A DNA stretch of 64,000 bases. It comes from an uncultured Kiritimatiellota bacterium (GTDB lineage Bacteria > Verrucomicrobiota > Kiritimatiellia > RFP12 > UBA1067). Position numbers and translations under genes: made by a program. Every line of letters begins with the position of its first letter. The first letter of the stretch is position 1. Where the stretch lies: assembly GCA_934643865.1 (NCBI GenBank), contig CAKUCX010000008.1, forward strand, positions 1-64,000. Direction: 5' to 3'. A model generated the notes under the pieces. It made no database searches. It was not told the DNA's origin and was given only the letters and a program-made list of their open reading frames with translations. Shown piece by piece: positions 32,308 through 41,012 of the stretch.

Positions 32308-34791
32308 CTATCGGAAAATGAGCGCCATGCCGCCCGCCGAGACGGCGAGCGCGGCCTCCTGCCAGACGAGCCGGCGGCCCTCGACGGGAACGCCGTCCAG
32401 AAGCACCTTCCAGTCCGCGAGGGGACTGCCCGTCGCGCTCGCCGCGAACACAAGCGGCAGCACGCCCAACGGCACCCTCCCGTCGATGCCGACCACGTTG
32501 AGCGTACCCGCCCCGGCCAGCCGCACGCCCTTGAGCGTGCCGACGCCCGTGCCCGCCGACAGGTCGACGGCCAGCTTCGACAGCTCCTGCCGCCCCGTGA
32601 CCTGCGTGCAGTCGAGCGTCGCGCCCCGGTCGACCCGCACGCACGCGGTCGGCGCAAAGCCCGCGCTCGGCCGTTCCGCGACGCAGAGCGGATAGAACGG
32701 CGTGCGGTACCAGGCCTGTCCGCCGAGGGCCTTTTGGCCGGCCTGTTCGTCCATGGCCGTCCATGTCCCGTCCTTCCCGGACGGGCTTGATTCGACCTTC
32801 CACGCCCCGGGGAAGCGTTCCTGCCAGCCGTCCCACTGGGACTTCACGTTGTAGCCCGTGACGAACGCCCCCTCCCGCGCGGGGATGCGGTACGTCGCGA
32901 CGAGCCAGGTGTCCGGCGCGTCGAGGAGCGGCGCGAAGTCGAACCGGCAGCTGTTGACGGTGCTGTCCAAGAACATGGCGACCTCGGGCGCGCATTGGTA
33001 GTCGGAGCCGTGCTTCCCGTCCGGGTAGTCCCCGGCGGGCTTGTAGGCCGTCGACGAGAACATCACCTGCTTGGGCCCAAGCGCCTCGGGCGCCGTCGTG
33101 TTGGCGACCTGACTGTACGTGGACTGGGAAGTCCCGCCGCCGTCGCAGATCGTCCCGTCCTCGCCGTAAAGCCGGAACGGACCGAGGTTCAGCTCCCTTC
33201 CGCGCACGGCCGTCTCCTTGATCGTCACGCGCCAGAATTCGTTTGTCGTACCACGCCGCGCGACGGCGAGGACGCCCGCGCGCACGTGGACGTCCGCCAC
33301 CCCGGATGCAGCGTCCAGGGCGAGATAGGACGTGCCGTCTCCAGTCTTCTCGACCTCCACGCCACCCGCCTGCAGGATGCCGTCAATGAAATCGACCGCC
33401 GCATCGTCAGCTTCCCCCGCGAGGACGAGCCGGCCGCCGTTCACATACGTGACGGTTGCGGCGGCATCGAGGTTGGCGGCCCGCGCACGCACCGTCGCGC
33501 CGTCGAGGACAAGCGTCGTGCCGGCTGCCGCCGTGATGGACGCGAGCGAGATGGGGACATCTGCCGGGGCGAAGGACACCGTGCCCGCCGTCACCGCCAG
33601 GGCGTCGAAGGACGGCGTGTTCGTGATCGTCAGCGTGCCCGCGCCAACCTTTTCGACGTTGATTCCCGCCGTGATGTTCGGCGCGTTCAGGACGCCGTCG
33701 GGGCGCTGCGAGCCGAAGACGAGCGTCGCGGCGCGCGGGGCGCCGTTGGAGACGATCGACTGCGCGGCGGCCGTCAGCCCGTTGACCGCCTGCGCCGTGC
33801 CGTTGAGGTCGAGCCAATTGTATTCGTTGTCGCCGTCGAGAACCACGTCGCCGCCGTCCGCACGGCACGGCAGCGCATTCTTTTCGGAACAGGTGAGGCA
33901 CATGAAGGAGGACAGGCGCAGATGGCCCGTGTGCCCCCAGGAGAAGGCCGAAGCCCCCAGCTTCCAGCCGAAGTGGTGCTCCTTCCCCGTCGCGGAATGG
34001 ACGACGACATCGCCCGCGCCCGCCGTCTTCACGAGGCCCTCCGTCGGCTCCGTGCGAGGATTGCCGTACTTGTAGCCGAGCGTGATCGGCCGCCCGTCCA
34101 CGCTTTCAAGAATCAGCGCGCGCCCCTTCGTGGACGAAAGGCGCCTGCTCGCGCCATAGCCGTTGTTGTCCGACAGGAAGCCGCCGTTGAAGAGGATGCG
34201 CGCGTCGCAGTTCGAGCTGAGATTCTGGATGCGGTCGGAGTTTTGGTTCTGAAAGAGCGCGCCGTTCGGATCAAGCCGGATGATGTCGAGGACGCCCGAT
34301 TCGGCCGCCGCATCTGCGGGAACGACGATGTCGCCGCAGAAAAGGTGGTGGGCCGTCGCGTCGCAGAACCGGTCGTGGGCGCTCGTCGCGACGTCCGCGA
34401 CGTCGACATCCCACGTAAAGACCTCTCCCGTCGTGGGGTTCTGCCAAAACCTGCGGCGCTTGCCGCCGAGCGTGACACATCCCGTCCCCCCTCCCCCGAT
34501 CGTAAGCGGGCGGGCTTTCATGGTGATCTGCCCCCAGTCGCCAACCGTCACCGTCGCCGCGTCGCCCGCCGCGCCGCCGACGGCGAGTGCCTCCGTGACG
34601 GTCAAGACGACAGGCGCGTCCTTCGTGCCGCCCGCGACGGCGAGCGCGCCGTGGACGGCGACGGCGGAATGCGTCCGGGAAGCCGCGATGGCCAACGTCT
34701 CGCCCTGCGCAACCGTCAACGGCTCGGCCACATCCGCACGGACGGCGCAGGCGGCGGCAAGAGCCGCCATCAACAACGACATGTTCTTCAT
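32308..34791 (-). CDS. Exported autotransporter-associated beta-strand repeat protein
   Basis: The 827-residue protein has a signal peptide (MKNMSLLMAALAAACAVRA) and a long beta-helix-like body with a PATR unit NVEKVGAGTLTITNTPSFD near the middle and a second EKTGDGTSYLALDAASG. A C-terminal discoidin-like stretch (RIPAREGAFVTGYNVKSQWDGW, SPSGKDGTWTAMDEQAG) suggests a carbohydrate-binding F5/8-type domain inside the passenger. It ends in GMALIFR, the shared tail. GGAGG is seven bases before the ATG. It is flanked by the GH5-like enzyme and an alpha/alpha-barrel enzyme in the same unit. Confidence 0.75.
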   Translation of the reverse strand: MKNMSLLMAALAAACAVRADVAEPLTVAQGETLAIAASRTHSAVAVHGALAVAGGTKDAPVVLTVTEALAVGGAAGDAATVTVGDWGQITMKARPLTIGGGGTGCVTLGGKRRRFWQNPTTGEVFTWDVDVADVATSAHDRFCDATAHHLFCGDIVVPADAAAESGVLDIIRLDPNGALFQNQNSDRIQNLSSNCDARILFNGGFLSDNNGYGASRRLSSTKGRALILESVDGRPITLGYKYGNPRTEPTEGLVKTAGAGDVVVHSATGKEHHFGWKLGASAFSWGHTGHLRLSSFMCLTCSEKNALPCRADGGDVVLDGDNEYNWLDLNGTAQAVNGLTAAAQSIVSNGAPRAATLVFGSQRPDGVLNAPNITAGINVEKVGAGTLTITNTPSFDALAVTAGTVSFAPADVPISLASITAAAGTTLVLDGATVRARAANLDAAATVTYVNGGRLVLAGEADDAAVDFIDGILQAGGVEVEKTGDGTSYLALDAASGVADVHVRAGVLAVARRGTTNEFWRVTIKETAVRGRELNLGPFRLYGEDGTICDGGGTSQSTYSQVANTTAPEALGPKQVMFSSTAYKPAGDYPDGKHGSDYQCAPEVAMFLDSTVNSCRFDFAPLLDAPDTWLVATYRIPAREGAFVTGYNVKSQWDGWQERFPGAWKVESSPSGKDGTWTAMDEQAGQKALGGQAWYRTPFYPLCVAERPSAGFAPTACVRVDRGATLDCTQVTGRQELSKLAVDLSAGTGVGTLKGVRLAGAGTLNVVGIDGRVPLGVLPLVFAASATGSPLADWKVLLDGVPVEGRRLVWQEAALAVSAGGMALIFR

Positions 34792-34823
34792 GGGACTGCC
34801 TCCAAGGTTTTGAGCGTGAAACG

Positions 34824-36491
34824 TCAGGACGTGTGATCGGCCAGCTCCAGAAGGACGCATGCCGAAGCCTCCATGCAGTTCAGCCAGTCGTAGGTCGCCG
34901 CGCCCAGCCAGTCGTTCGACCAGAACGTGGGGAGGCGCCCGTCGGGCTGCACCTCCCGCGTCATCTGGTCGCCCAGCACGCGCGCCTTGGCAAGATCCGT
35001 CGCGTTGCCCGTCGCTCGCCACATCGCGAGATAGGCCCGGATCAGCTTCGCGGCCGATGCGTCGATCGAGACGTAGCAGCTGTACTGCTCGAAGACAGAC
35101 GGATAGTCGTAGCCGCCGGGGCGGAACAGCGCCGGGCATTCCCCGCGCGCCGCCCCGCCCGGCTTCGGGATCGCCTCGTCCCTGGCGCACGGCGCCTCCC
35201 AGAAGACGAACTGGTCTTCGCTGAAGCGGAGGAGGTCGCGCGCCAGCGCCATCTTCTCCGCGCTCACGGGCCGCCGCCGCAGGATCTCCAGCATGCCGTC
35301 GAGCGCGTTGTGCTTCGTGAGGCCCTGGTACGGCGGCTTCGGCTCGATGTCCTCGAACTGGCCGTCCCAGTTCATCGTCCTGAACGGCCCCCTCTCCAGA
35401 AAGGCGAAGCAGTCGTCGGCGAGCTGCCGCCAGCGCGCGTCGCCCGTCGCCTCGGCAAGCGCCGCCGCGAAGGGCAGCAGCTGCGACGGCACGAGGGCGT
35501 TGCGCCCGACGGACGCGCCCGTCGCAAGCACCATCTTGAGCGGCCAGCTGCCGTCCGCGCGCCGCACGCGCACGTACGTCTCGGCGATGCGGACGGCCGC
35601 GTCGAGAAAGCGGCGCTCCCCCGTCGCGCGGAAGTAGGCGACGAACGCATGGCCCACGGCGGCGGGATAGCACAGCATCACCTCGCGGCGGTACTTGGCG
35701 GCCCCTTCGGGATCGTTGCCGACCATCGCCTTGCGCGCCCCGCCGCCGTCCGCCTTCAGGCCGCCGCGCAGCGGCCGGCGCCCGTAGGTCGGCGGCCAGT
35801 GCGCGAGGGGCGCGCCGGCGGGTTCAAGCTCGCGCAGCAGAAGCTCCGCCGACGCCGCGGCGAAGCGCATCGCCTGCGCGCGGCTTTCCGGCATCTTCCG
35901 CGCCCACGCGAGCATGGCCGTGATGTGCGCGGCGTGCGTCTTCGAGACGTAGGCGTTGTGCTGGTAGCCCTGCTCGGGCTCGCCCGTCTCGACAAGCGTG
36001 CGCATCGCGGGCAGCGCGGTCATGTAGGCGAAGATTCTGCGCGCCGCCTCGCGGTAGGGCATCGCGGCGGGCGGGAAGGCGACGTCCTCGAAGCGCGCCG
36101 TCTTCGTGAACCTGCGCATCTGCGGCGCGCCGCGCGCCGCGCCGTCGGCCGCATGCGCCGTGCAGGTCACCGACCAGCCCGTCCCCTTCGCCATCTCGGG
36201 CCAGAACGCGACGAGCGACACCTCCGGGCGGGCGGCGGCGCAGGCGCGCGTCCAGTCGCCGCGGCGGATCTCGAAGCGGTAGCGCGCGGCGCCGGGAACC
36301 GCGTCGAAGGAAAGGACGGGCGGCGCGCGGAAGAGCGTCGCGTAGTCGTTCCAGAACGGCACGCCCTTCTCCGCGCTTCCCGGCCGAATCGGCGTGCGGT
36401 CGCCTTCTGCGGACGGCGCCGGCGGCGTCGCGCCCAGCTGAAGCGCCGCCGCGCCCACGAAGATCCTCGCCGCCAATCCGCCGCGCCGCAT
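34824..36491 (-). CDS. Exported alpha/alpha-toroid protein, possible glycosidase or lyase
   Basis: The 555-residue protein opens with the same signal-peptide block as the GH5-like enzyme, MRRGGLAARIFVGAAALQLG. A short beta domain (about 30-130) precedes a long helical region built from repeated hairpins (ATGERRFLDAAVRIAETY, ATGDARWRQLADDCFAFL, ATGNATDLAKARVLGDQM), typical of six-hairpin glycosidases or polysaccharide lyases. An aromatic-rich segment FWEAPCARDEA and YDYPSVFEQYSCYVS may line the cleft. I cannot name the family. It lies directly after the GH127 gene (20 bases) and before a beta-strand-repeat gene. Confidence 0.65.
   Translation of the reverse strand: MRRGGLAARIFVGAAALQLGATPPAPSAEGDRTPIRPGSAEKGVPFWNDYATLFRAPPVLSFDAVPGAARYRFEIRRGDWTRACAAARPEVSLVAFWPEMAKGTGWSVTCTAHAADGAARGAPQMRRFTKTARFEDVAFPPAAMPYREAARRIFAYMTALPAMRTLVETGEPEQGYQHNAYVSKTHAAHITAMLAWARKMPESRAQAMRFAAASAELLLRELEPAGAPLAHWPPTYGRRPLRGGLKADGGGARKAMVGNDPEGAAKYRREVMLCYPAAVGHAFVAYFRATGERRFLDAAVRIAETYVRVRRADGSWPLKMVLATGASVGRNALVPSQLLPFAAALAEATGDARWRQLADDCFAFLERGPFRTMNWDGQFEDIEPKPPYQGLTKHNALDGMLEILRRRPVSAEKMALARDLLRFSEDQFVFWEAPCARDEAIPKPGGAARGECPALFRPGGYDYPSVFEQYSCYVSIDASAAKLIRAYLAMWRATGNATDLAKARVLGDQMTREVQPDGRLPTFWSNDWLGAATYDWLNCMEASACVLLELADHTS
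36429..36481 (-). repeat. Signal-peptide-encoding block shared with 32222-32274
   Basis: Second copy of the 53-base block, one mismatch. It ends three codons after the start codon here, so the duplication is confined to the export signal. Confidence 0.9.
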
Positions 36492-36511
36492 CTCCCGCCC
36501 CCTCACGTGCG

Positions 36512-38452
36512 TCAGAACCAGATCGAAAAGAGGTCGCCGCCCTCGCCGCACGGCACGTCCGTGCCGCTCGCGAAGTCGCAGACCGTCGCCTTGACCGTCG
36601 GTGCGCCCGGCTTCGTCAGTTCGAGGTCCCAGCTCCCCCACACGGGGCCGGCCGGCGCGCGCGGCGTCAGCTTCGCGCGGTAGCCCTTGCCGTTCACGGT
36701 GAACGCCTCGTTGATCTCGGCCCTCGTGCAGCCGACGAGGCGCGACTTCGCGAGGACGAGCGGCCCCCACATCACCGTGGCGGCCGGCGTCGTGCGGTAG
36801 CCGTCCGTGAGGTCGCGGTTCAGGCTCCCGTGGTCGGGATAGCGTCTGAAGGCCCAGATCTTGCGGTCGGGCCTGTTCAGCTCCGGCACCGTCTCCAGGC
36901 GGTCGACGACGCGCGCGTTCATGTCGAAGGCGAGCGTGTAGACCTGCGGCGCCGACGCCGCGTCCGCGCCGGCCGCCGCCACCTTCCGCACGTCCATCGC
37001 CGGGCACCAGCCCGGGCGGCGGAACGCGACCTTCGCCGCCGGGTCCGACACCCTGACGGTGACGACGCTCCCGACCGGGTAGTTGCCCTCGATGGCGAAC
37101 GTCACGCCGTCGAGCGTGACGGCCGCGTCCTGGTAGAGGTTCACGTGGAAGACGCCCGCGCGGTCGCGCGTGACCGTCGCCTGCGCGACGTCCATGAACG
37201 TGCGCGGCAGGTTGTTCACGCAGCAGTGGTTGTAGGCGTAGCCGCACTGGCCGCGCTGCTCCGAGTGGCGACCGTGGCCGCGCAGGAAGAACGGGCCGAA
37301 GGCGCCGCCGCGCCAGATGCCGGCGAGGTAGCCGTTGAAGTAGGCCGCCTCCACCGCGTCGAGGTACTTCTTGTCGCCGGTCACGAGGAAGAGGTCGACG
37401 TTCAGGCGGATCCAGTGGATGACGTCGCAGACCTCGTTCAGGGCGTTGCAGTACTGCGGCGCGCCGATGAGCTTGTCGCCGAAGCCGACGGCGCCGAACG
37501 GGTTGGCGTCGGTCTTCGCGAGGTTGTCGCGGACGCGGCGCGCCGTTTCGAGGCAGCGCGCCTCGCCCGTCGCGCGGTAGTATTCGACGAGCCCGTCCAC
37601 GCAGCTCAGGAACTCGTATGTCTTCGCCCAGCTCTCGGGCTTCGGATACCAGGCGTGGAGCGGGCCGGCCTTGGGCGCGTTGCGGAAGAAGTTCGGGCAC
37701 TGCCCGTCCGCGCGGTCCCAGTCGGCGAGCATCTCGGTGGCGTAGTCGAGGTATTTCCGGTTCCCGGTTTCCTCCCAGAGCATGACGAGCGGTTTGAGGA
37801 TCGACATCGAGGGGAGGCCGTTCATCGAGCCCGCGCCCGTCTCGTGGAGCCGCAGGCCAAGGCGGCGGAGCATGTCGATGAGCTGGTTCATCTGCCGCTC
37901 GACCGAGGCGAGGATCGCCCGGTCGCCCGTCGCCTTGTAGGCCATGAGCATGCCCCACATGCAGTACTTGCGGTTCCAGATGTTCCAGACGGGCATCCAG
38001 CCGTAGATCTTCTTCGTCGCCTCCGGGTCCTTGATCCAGACGAGCTCCTTGTCCTTGTACGAGCCGAGGTAGCCGTCGGGGTCCTCCAGCGCGATCATGC
38101 GCCGGCACTCCTCGGCGACGAAGCGCTTCACCGCCGGGTCGTCGAGGTAGTCGGCGACGCGCGCGGCGCCCAGCATGAGCTTGCCCCAGAACTCGCCGCG
38201 CCAGACGCCGCCGTGGCCGCGCGCGTCGTCGTCGCGCTCCACGAACGCGCGCCGCGCCTCGGCGAAGACGTTCTCCTGCGCGAATTTCGAGGTGACACGC
38301 GCGCGGAAGAGGTCGTCCATCTTCTCGGCCGGCCGGCCCCGGAGGCGCACGTCCCGCAGGCGGGGCGTCTCCATCGCGTCAGGCACCGGCGCCGCGCCCA
38401 GCTGGAACACCGCCGCTGCGGCGAAGACGGCCGCCCATGTACGTTTCTTCAT
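36512..38452 (-). CDS. GH127-like beta-L-arabinofuranosidase (DUF1680)
   Basis: The 646-residue exported protein matches DUF1680/GH127 enzymes, which remove beta-L-arabinofuranose using a zinc-bound cysteine nucleophile. The tell-tale NHCCVNNLPR contains Cys410-Cys411, matching the nucleophile and zinc-ligand cysteine pair of characterised enzymes. The (alpha/alpha)6 barrel is visible from repeated helices (ATGDRAILASVERQMNQL, TGNRKYLDYATEMLADW, ATGEARCLETARRVRDNL) and is followed by a beta-sandwich. The signal peptide MKKRTWAAVFAAAAVFQLGA resembles those of the next genes at protein level only. AGGAGA precedes the ATG. Plant cell wall arabinans or arabinogalactan proteins are likely substrates. 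Confidence 0.88.
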   Translation of the reverse strand: MKKRTWAAVFAAAAVFQLGAAPVPDAMETPRLRDVRLRGRPAEKMDDLFRARVTSKFAQENVFAEARRAFVERDDDARGHGGVWRGEFWGKLMLGAARVADYLDDPAVKRFVAEECRRMIALEDPDGYLGSYKDKELVWIKDPEATKKIYGWMPVWNIWNRKYCMWGMLMAYKATGDRAILASVERQMNQLIDMLRRLGLRLHETGAGSMNGLPSMSILKPLVMLWEETGNRKYLDYATEMLADWDRADGQCPNFFRNAPKAGPLHAWYPKPESWAKTYEFLSCVDGLVEYYRATGEARCLETARRVRDNLAKTDANPFGAVGFGDKLIGAPQYCNALNEVCDVIHWIRLNVDLFLVTGDKKYLDAVEAAYFNGYLAGIWRGGAFGPFFLRGHGRHSEQRGQCGYAYNHCCVNNLPRTFMDVAQATVTRDRAGVFHVNLYQDAAVTLDGVTFAIEGNYPVGSVVTVRVSDPAAKVAFRRPGWCPAMDVRKVAAAGADAASAPQVYTLAFDMNARVVDRLETVPELNRPDRKIWAFRRYPDHGSLNRDLTDGYRTTPAATVMWGPLVLAKSRLVGCTRAEINEAFTVNGKGYRAKLTPRAPAGPVWGSWDLELTKPGAPTVKATVCDFASGTDVPCGEGGDLFSIWF

Positions 38453-38476
38453 GCCATCTCCTTTTTCACGTTGACG

Positions 38477-39253
38477 TCAAGCCGGGCTCTCGGCGTCGGC
38501 GGCCGCGGAATGGTAGATCCGGTGCGCCTGATAGATCGCGAGGAGGGCGAAGAGGGCGATCATCATTTCGCCGCCCTCCTCCAGGGCCGTGAAGAGGGAG
38601 GAGACCGAATCGACCGTATCGGATTTCGAAAGCCCGCGCACATGGCGGATCCACGCCGGCATCCGGTCGCAGAGCTGCACCATCACGCCGGATGTGCCGA
38701 AGCAGCACATCGTCCACGCGACGGGGTGGAGCGCGAAGAAGCCCTTCACGAGCTGCGGGAAGAAGTACGCGAGCAGGACCGCGAAGACGCCGAAGAACGC
38801 CCCGAAGTAGAAGACGACGAACGCCTTCGCCGCAAGCGGCGCCCCGGCGTTCGTGAGGAAGCGCATCTTGAAGGGCGTGCCCGTGAGCGCCGTGCCGTCC
38901 GGCTTCACGAGGCCATGTACGCTGCCGTTCGCGTTCACCACCTCGGGGAACAGCGCCTTGATGGCCATCAGGTGCAGGTCCATCTCCTTGACGACGGCCA
39001 TGACGGCGACGCAGGAGACGGCCGCGCAGAGGAGCGCCCGCCGGCGCGGCGAGCCCGTGAACGGACACTTCCACCAGACGAGCGGCACGATCGCCGCATA
39101 GAACGGCAGCGTCGCGAGCTCGAAGGGCGAGTAGCCGTCCGCATCGAAGAAGCTGCGGAGTGCCGCCGGCTCCATCGCCGTCCACGTCGCGAGGAGCGCG
39201 AGCAGGCAAAGGACGAAGAGGATGGGGGCGACGAGGTAGGGCTTGAGTTTCAT
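38477..39253 (-). CDS. Polytopic membrane protein of unknown function
   Basis: The 258-residue protein has about six hydrophobic segments (near 5-27, 45-60, 74-92, 138-163, 172-195 and 225-245). A polar stretch (about 97-135) between segments three and four looks extracytoplasmic. There is no recognised family or motif. It starts 20 bases after the acyl-CoA synthetase and is followed after 24 bases by GH127, so it is co-transcribed with both. A role in handling lipid or lipid-linked substrates would fit the neighbour, but this is a guess. Confidence 0.7.
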   Translation of the reverse strand: MKLKPYLVAPILFVLCLLALLATWTAMEPAALRSFFDADGYSPFELATLPFYAAIVPLVWWKCPFTGSPRRRALLCAAVSCVAVMAVVKEMDLHLMAIKALFPEVVNANGSVHGLVKPDGTALTGTPFKMRFLTNAGAPLAAKAFVVFYFGAFFGVFAVLLAYFFPQLVKGFFALHPVAWTMCCFGTSGVMVQLCDRMPAWIRHVRGLSKSDTVDSVSSLFTALEEGGEMMIALFALLAIYQAHRIYHSAAADAESPA

Positions 39254-39273
39254 GTCCGTATTCTCCTCTCTGT

Positions 39274-40962
39274 TCATTCGTCGAGCGCGCCCTTGTAGGC
39301 CACGCGGCGGACCTTCTGGATGGACGTGCGCGCGAGCGGCTCCTTCGAGACGACGACCTTGCGCACACGCTTGTAGTCCGCGAGGTGCTGGCACTGCGCG
39401 TGGACGCGGCTCTGCGCGATCTTCTCGGCCTCCGGCCACGGCATCTCCACGCCGCCGTTCATCTCCTTGAGGAGGTCCAGGTTCGGATGGACGACGCACC
39501 CGACCTTCTCGCCGGGGATGCCGCCCGTCGTGTAGCCGACGACCACACAGTCCGCCACGACCGGATCGGCCCCGATGCGGGCCTCGACCTCCTCCGGGTA
39601 GATGTTCTTGCCCTCGCGGTTCACGATGAGCGCCTTCTTGCGGCCTCGGATCGAGATGAGGCCGATCTCGTCGATGGAGGCGAGGTCGCCCGTCTTGAGC
39701 CAGTCGCCGTCGAACGCCTCCGCCGTCGCCGCCTCGTTGTGCCAGTAGCCCTTCATCGTGATCGGCCCCTTGACCTGCAGCTCGCCGACGCCCTGTTCGT
39801 TCGGGTCCGCGAGGCGGATCTCGATGTTCGCGAGCTTGAGACCGATCGTGCCGATCTTCGCGACCTTCGGCCCCGCAATGGAGACGACGGGCGAGCATTC
39901 CGTGAGGCCGTAACCTTCCAGGACCGGCAGGGCGAGGCGGCGGAAGCCTTCCAGGACGTGCTTCGGGCACGGCGCGCCGCCCACGATCATGAACCGAAGG
40001 CGTCCGCCGAGCCCCTTGCGCACGTTGTGCCGCACGAGACCGCCGAGGCCGACCGTCATCAGGAAGCGGGCCTTCTTCGACGCCTTGATCTTCGCGTCGA
40101 TGCGGTCGAACATCTTCTCCGCGAGGAGCGGCACGCTCATCACGATCGTCGGCTGCAGCACGCGGATGTCCTCGCCGATCGTGTAGAGCGAGCGGACGAA
40201 CGCCATCTGACAGCCCCGGAAGAGCCCCAGGACGAAGTTCGTGCAGAACGAGAAGGCGTGGAAGAGCGGCAGCACGACGAGGAGCGTGTCGTTGCCGTCC
40301 ACCGTCATGTCGTCGAACGCCCGCAGCGCGCCCTCGATGTCGGCGATGAAGTTCGCGTGCGTGAGCATTGCGCCCTTCGGCTTGCCCGTCGTGCCCGACG
40401 TGTAGATGATCGAGGCGACGTCCTCCTCCTGCGCGACGTGCGTTCCGTACCAGGCCTCGTGTCCGGCGGCCCGCCGCACGGTTTCCGGATCGCTCTTGAG
40501 CGCCACGTAGTCGAAGAGCGGCACGTCGCCGAGGGCGTCGGGGCCGACCTCCCCGGCGTCCACGAGGACGACGGCGCGCAGGTCGGGCAGGTTCGGGGCG
40601 ATGAGCCGCATGAGGTCGAGGTGCGCCTTGTCCGTCGTGACGACGACGGCGCCGGAGTCCTTCAGGATGTACTCGACCTCGGCGCTGTGGAGCTTCGGGT
40701 CGAGCGGCACCACGCCCACCCCCGCGCCGCTGCACGCAAGGTAGGCCTCCATCCACTCGGGACCGTTCGGCAGCATGAGCGCGACGTTCTCGGCGCGTGG
40801 GCGCAGCGCGAAATGCGGACCATACGCCTCGGCGACCGCGCGCACGCCGGCGAGGAAGTCCGCCCAGCTGCGCGCATGCCAGTCCTTGGCCTCAAAGTAG
40901 CGAAGCGCCGTGGCCTGTGGCGTCTCCTGGGCAAACTTCTCAAGATATGAGCGGATTGTCAT
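39274..40962 (-). CDS. AMP-forming long-chain acyl-CoA synthetase-like ligase
   Basis: The 562-residue cytoplasmic adenylating enzyme activates a carboxylic acid, probably a fatty acid, to acyl-AMP and then acyl-CoA. The P-loop YTSGTTGKPKG is at 187-197, with YGLTE, the ATP-binding LKTGD, and the hinge GRKKALIVNREGKNIYPEEVE. A C-terminal catalytic lysine is likely in RTSIQKVRR. GGGAG precedes the ATG. It is the first gene of the leftward degradative unit, with its own extended -10 promoter. Substrate chain length is not determined. Confidence 0.9.
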   Translation of the reverse strand: MTIRSYLEKFAQETPQATALRYFEAKDWHARSWADFLAGVRAVAEAYGPHFALRPRAENVALMLPNGPEWMEAYLACSGAGVGVVPLDPKLHSAEVEYILKDSGAVVVTTDKAHLDLMRLIAPNLPDLRAVVLVDAGEVGPDALGDVPLFDYVALKSDPETVRRAAGHEAWYGTHVAQEEDVASIIYTSGTTGKPKGAMLTHANFIADIEGALRAFDDMTVDGNDTLLVVLPLFHAFSFCTNFVLGLFRGCQMAFVRSLYTIGEDIRVLQPTIVMSVPLLAEKMFDRIDAKIKASKKARFLMTVGLGGLVRHNVRKGLGGRLRFMIVGGAPCPKHVLEGFRRLALPVLEGYGLTECSPVVSIAGPKVAKIGTIGLKLANIEIRLADPNEQGVGELQVKGPITMKGYWHNEAATAEAFDGDWLKTGDLASIDEIGLISIRGRKKALIVNREGKNIYPEEVEARIGADPVVADCVVVGYTTGGIPGEKVGCVVHPNLDLLKEMNGGVEMPWPEAEKIAQSRVHAQCQHLADYKRVRKVVVSKEPLARTSIQKVRRVAYKGALDE

Positions 40963-40987
40963 GTCATACTCCCTTTCTCTCGTCAAA

Positions 40988-40996
40988 ATTATACCA
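40988..40996 (-). promoter_or_regulatory. Extended -10 promoter for the acyl-CoA synthetase unit
   Basis: On the - strand this reads TGGTATAAT, 26 bases upstream of the start codon. It lies in the only gap between apbE and the ligase gene, so it marks the start of the degradative transcription unit. Confidence 0.7.
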
Positions 40997-41012
40997 TTTC
41001 CAGGCACGCGCC

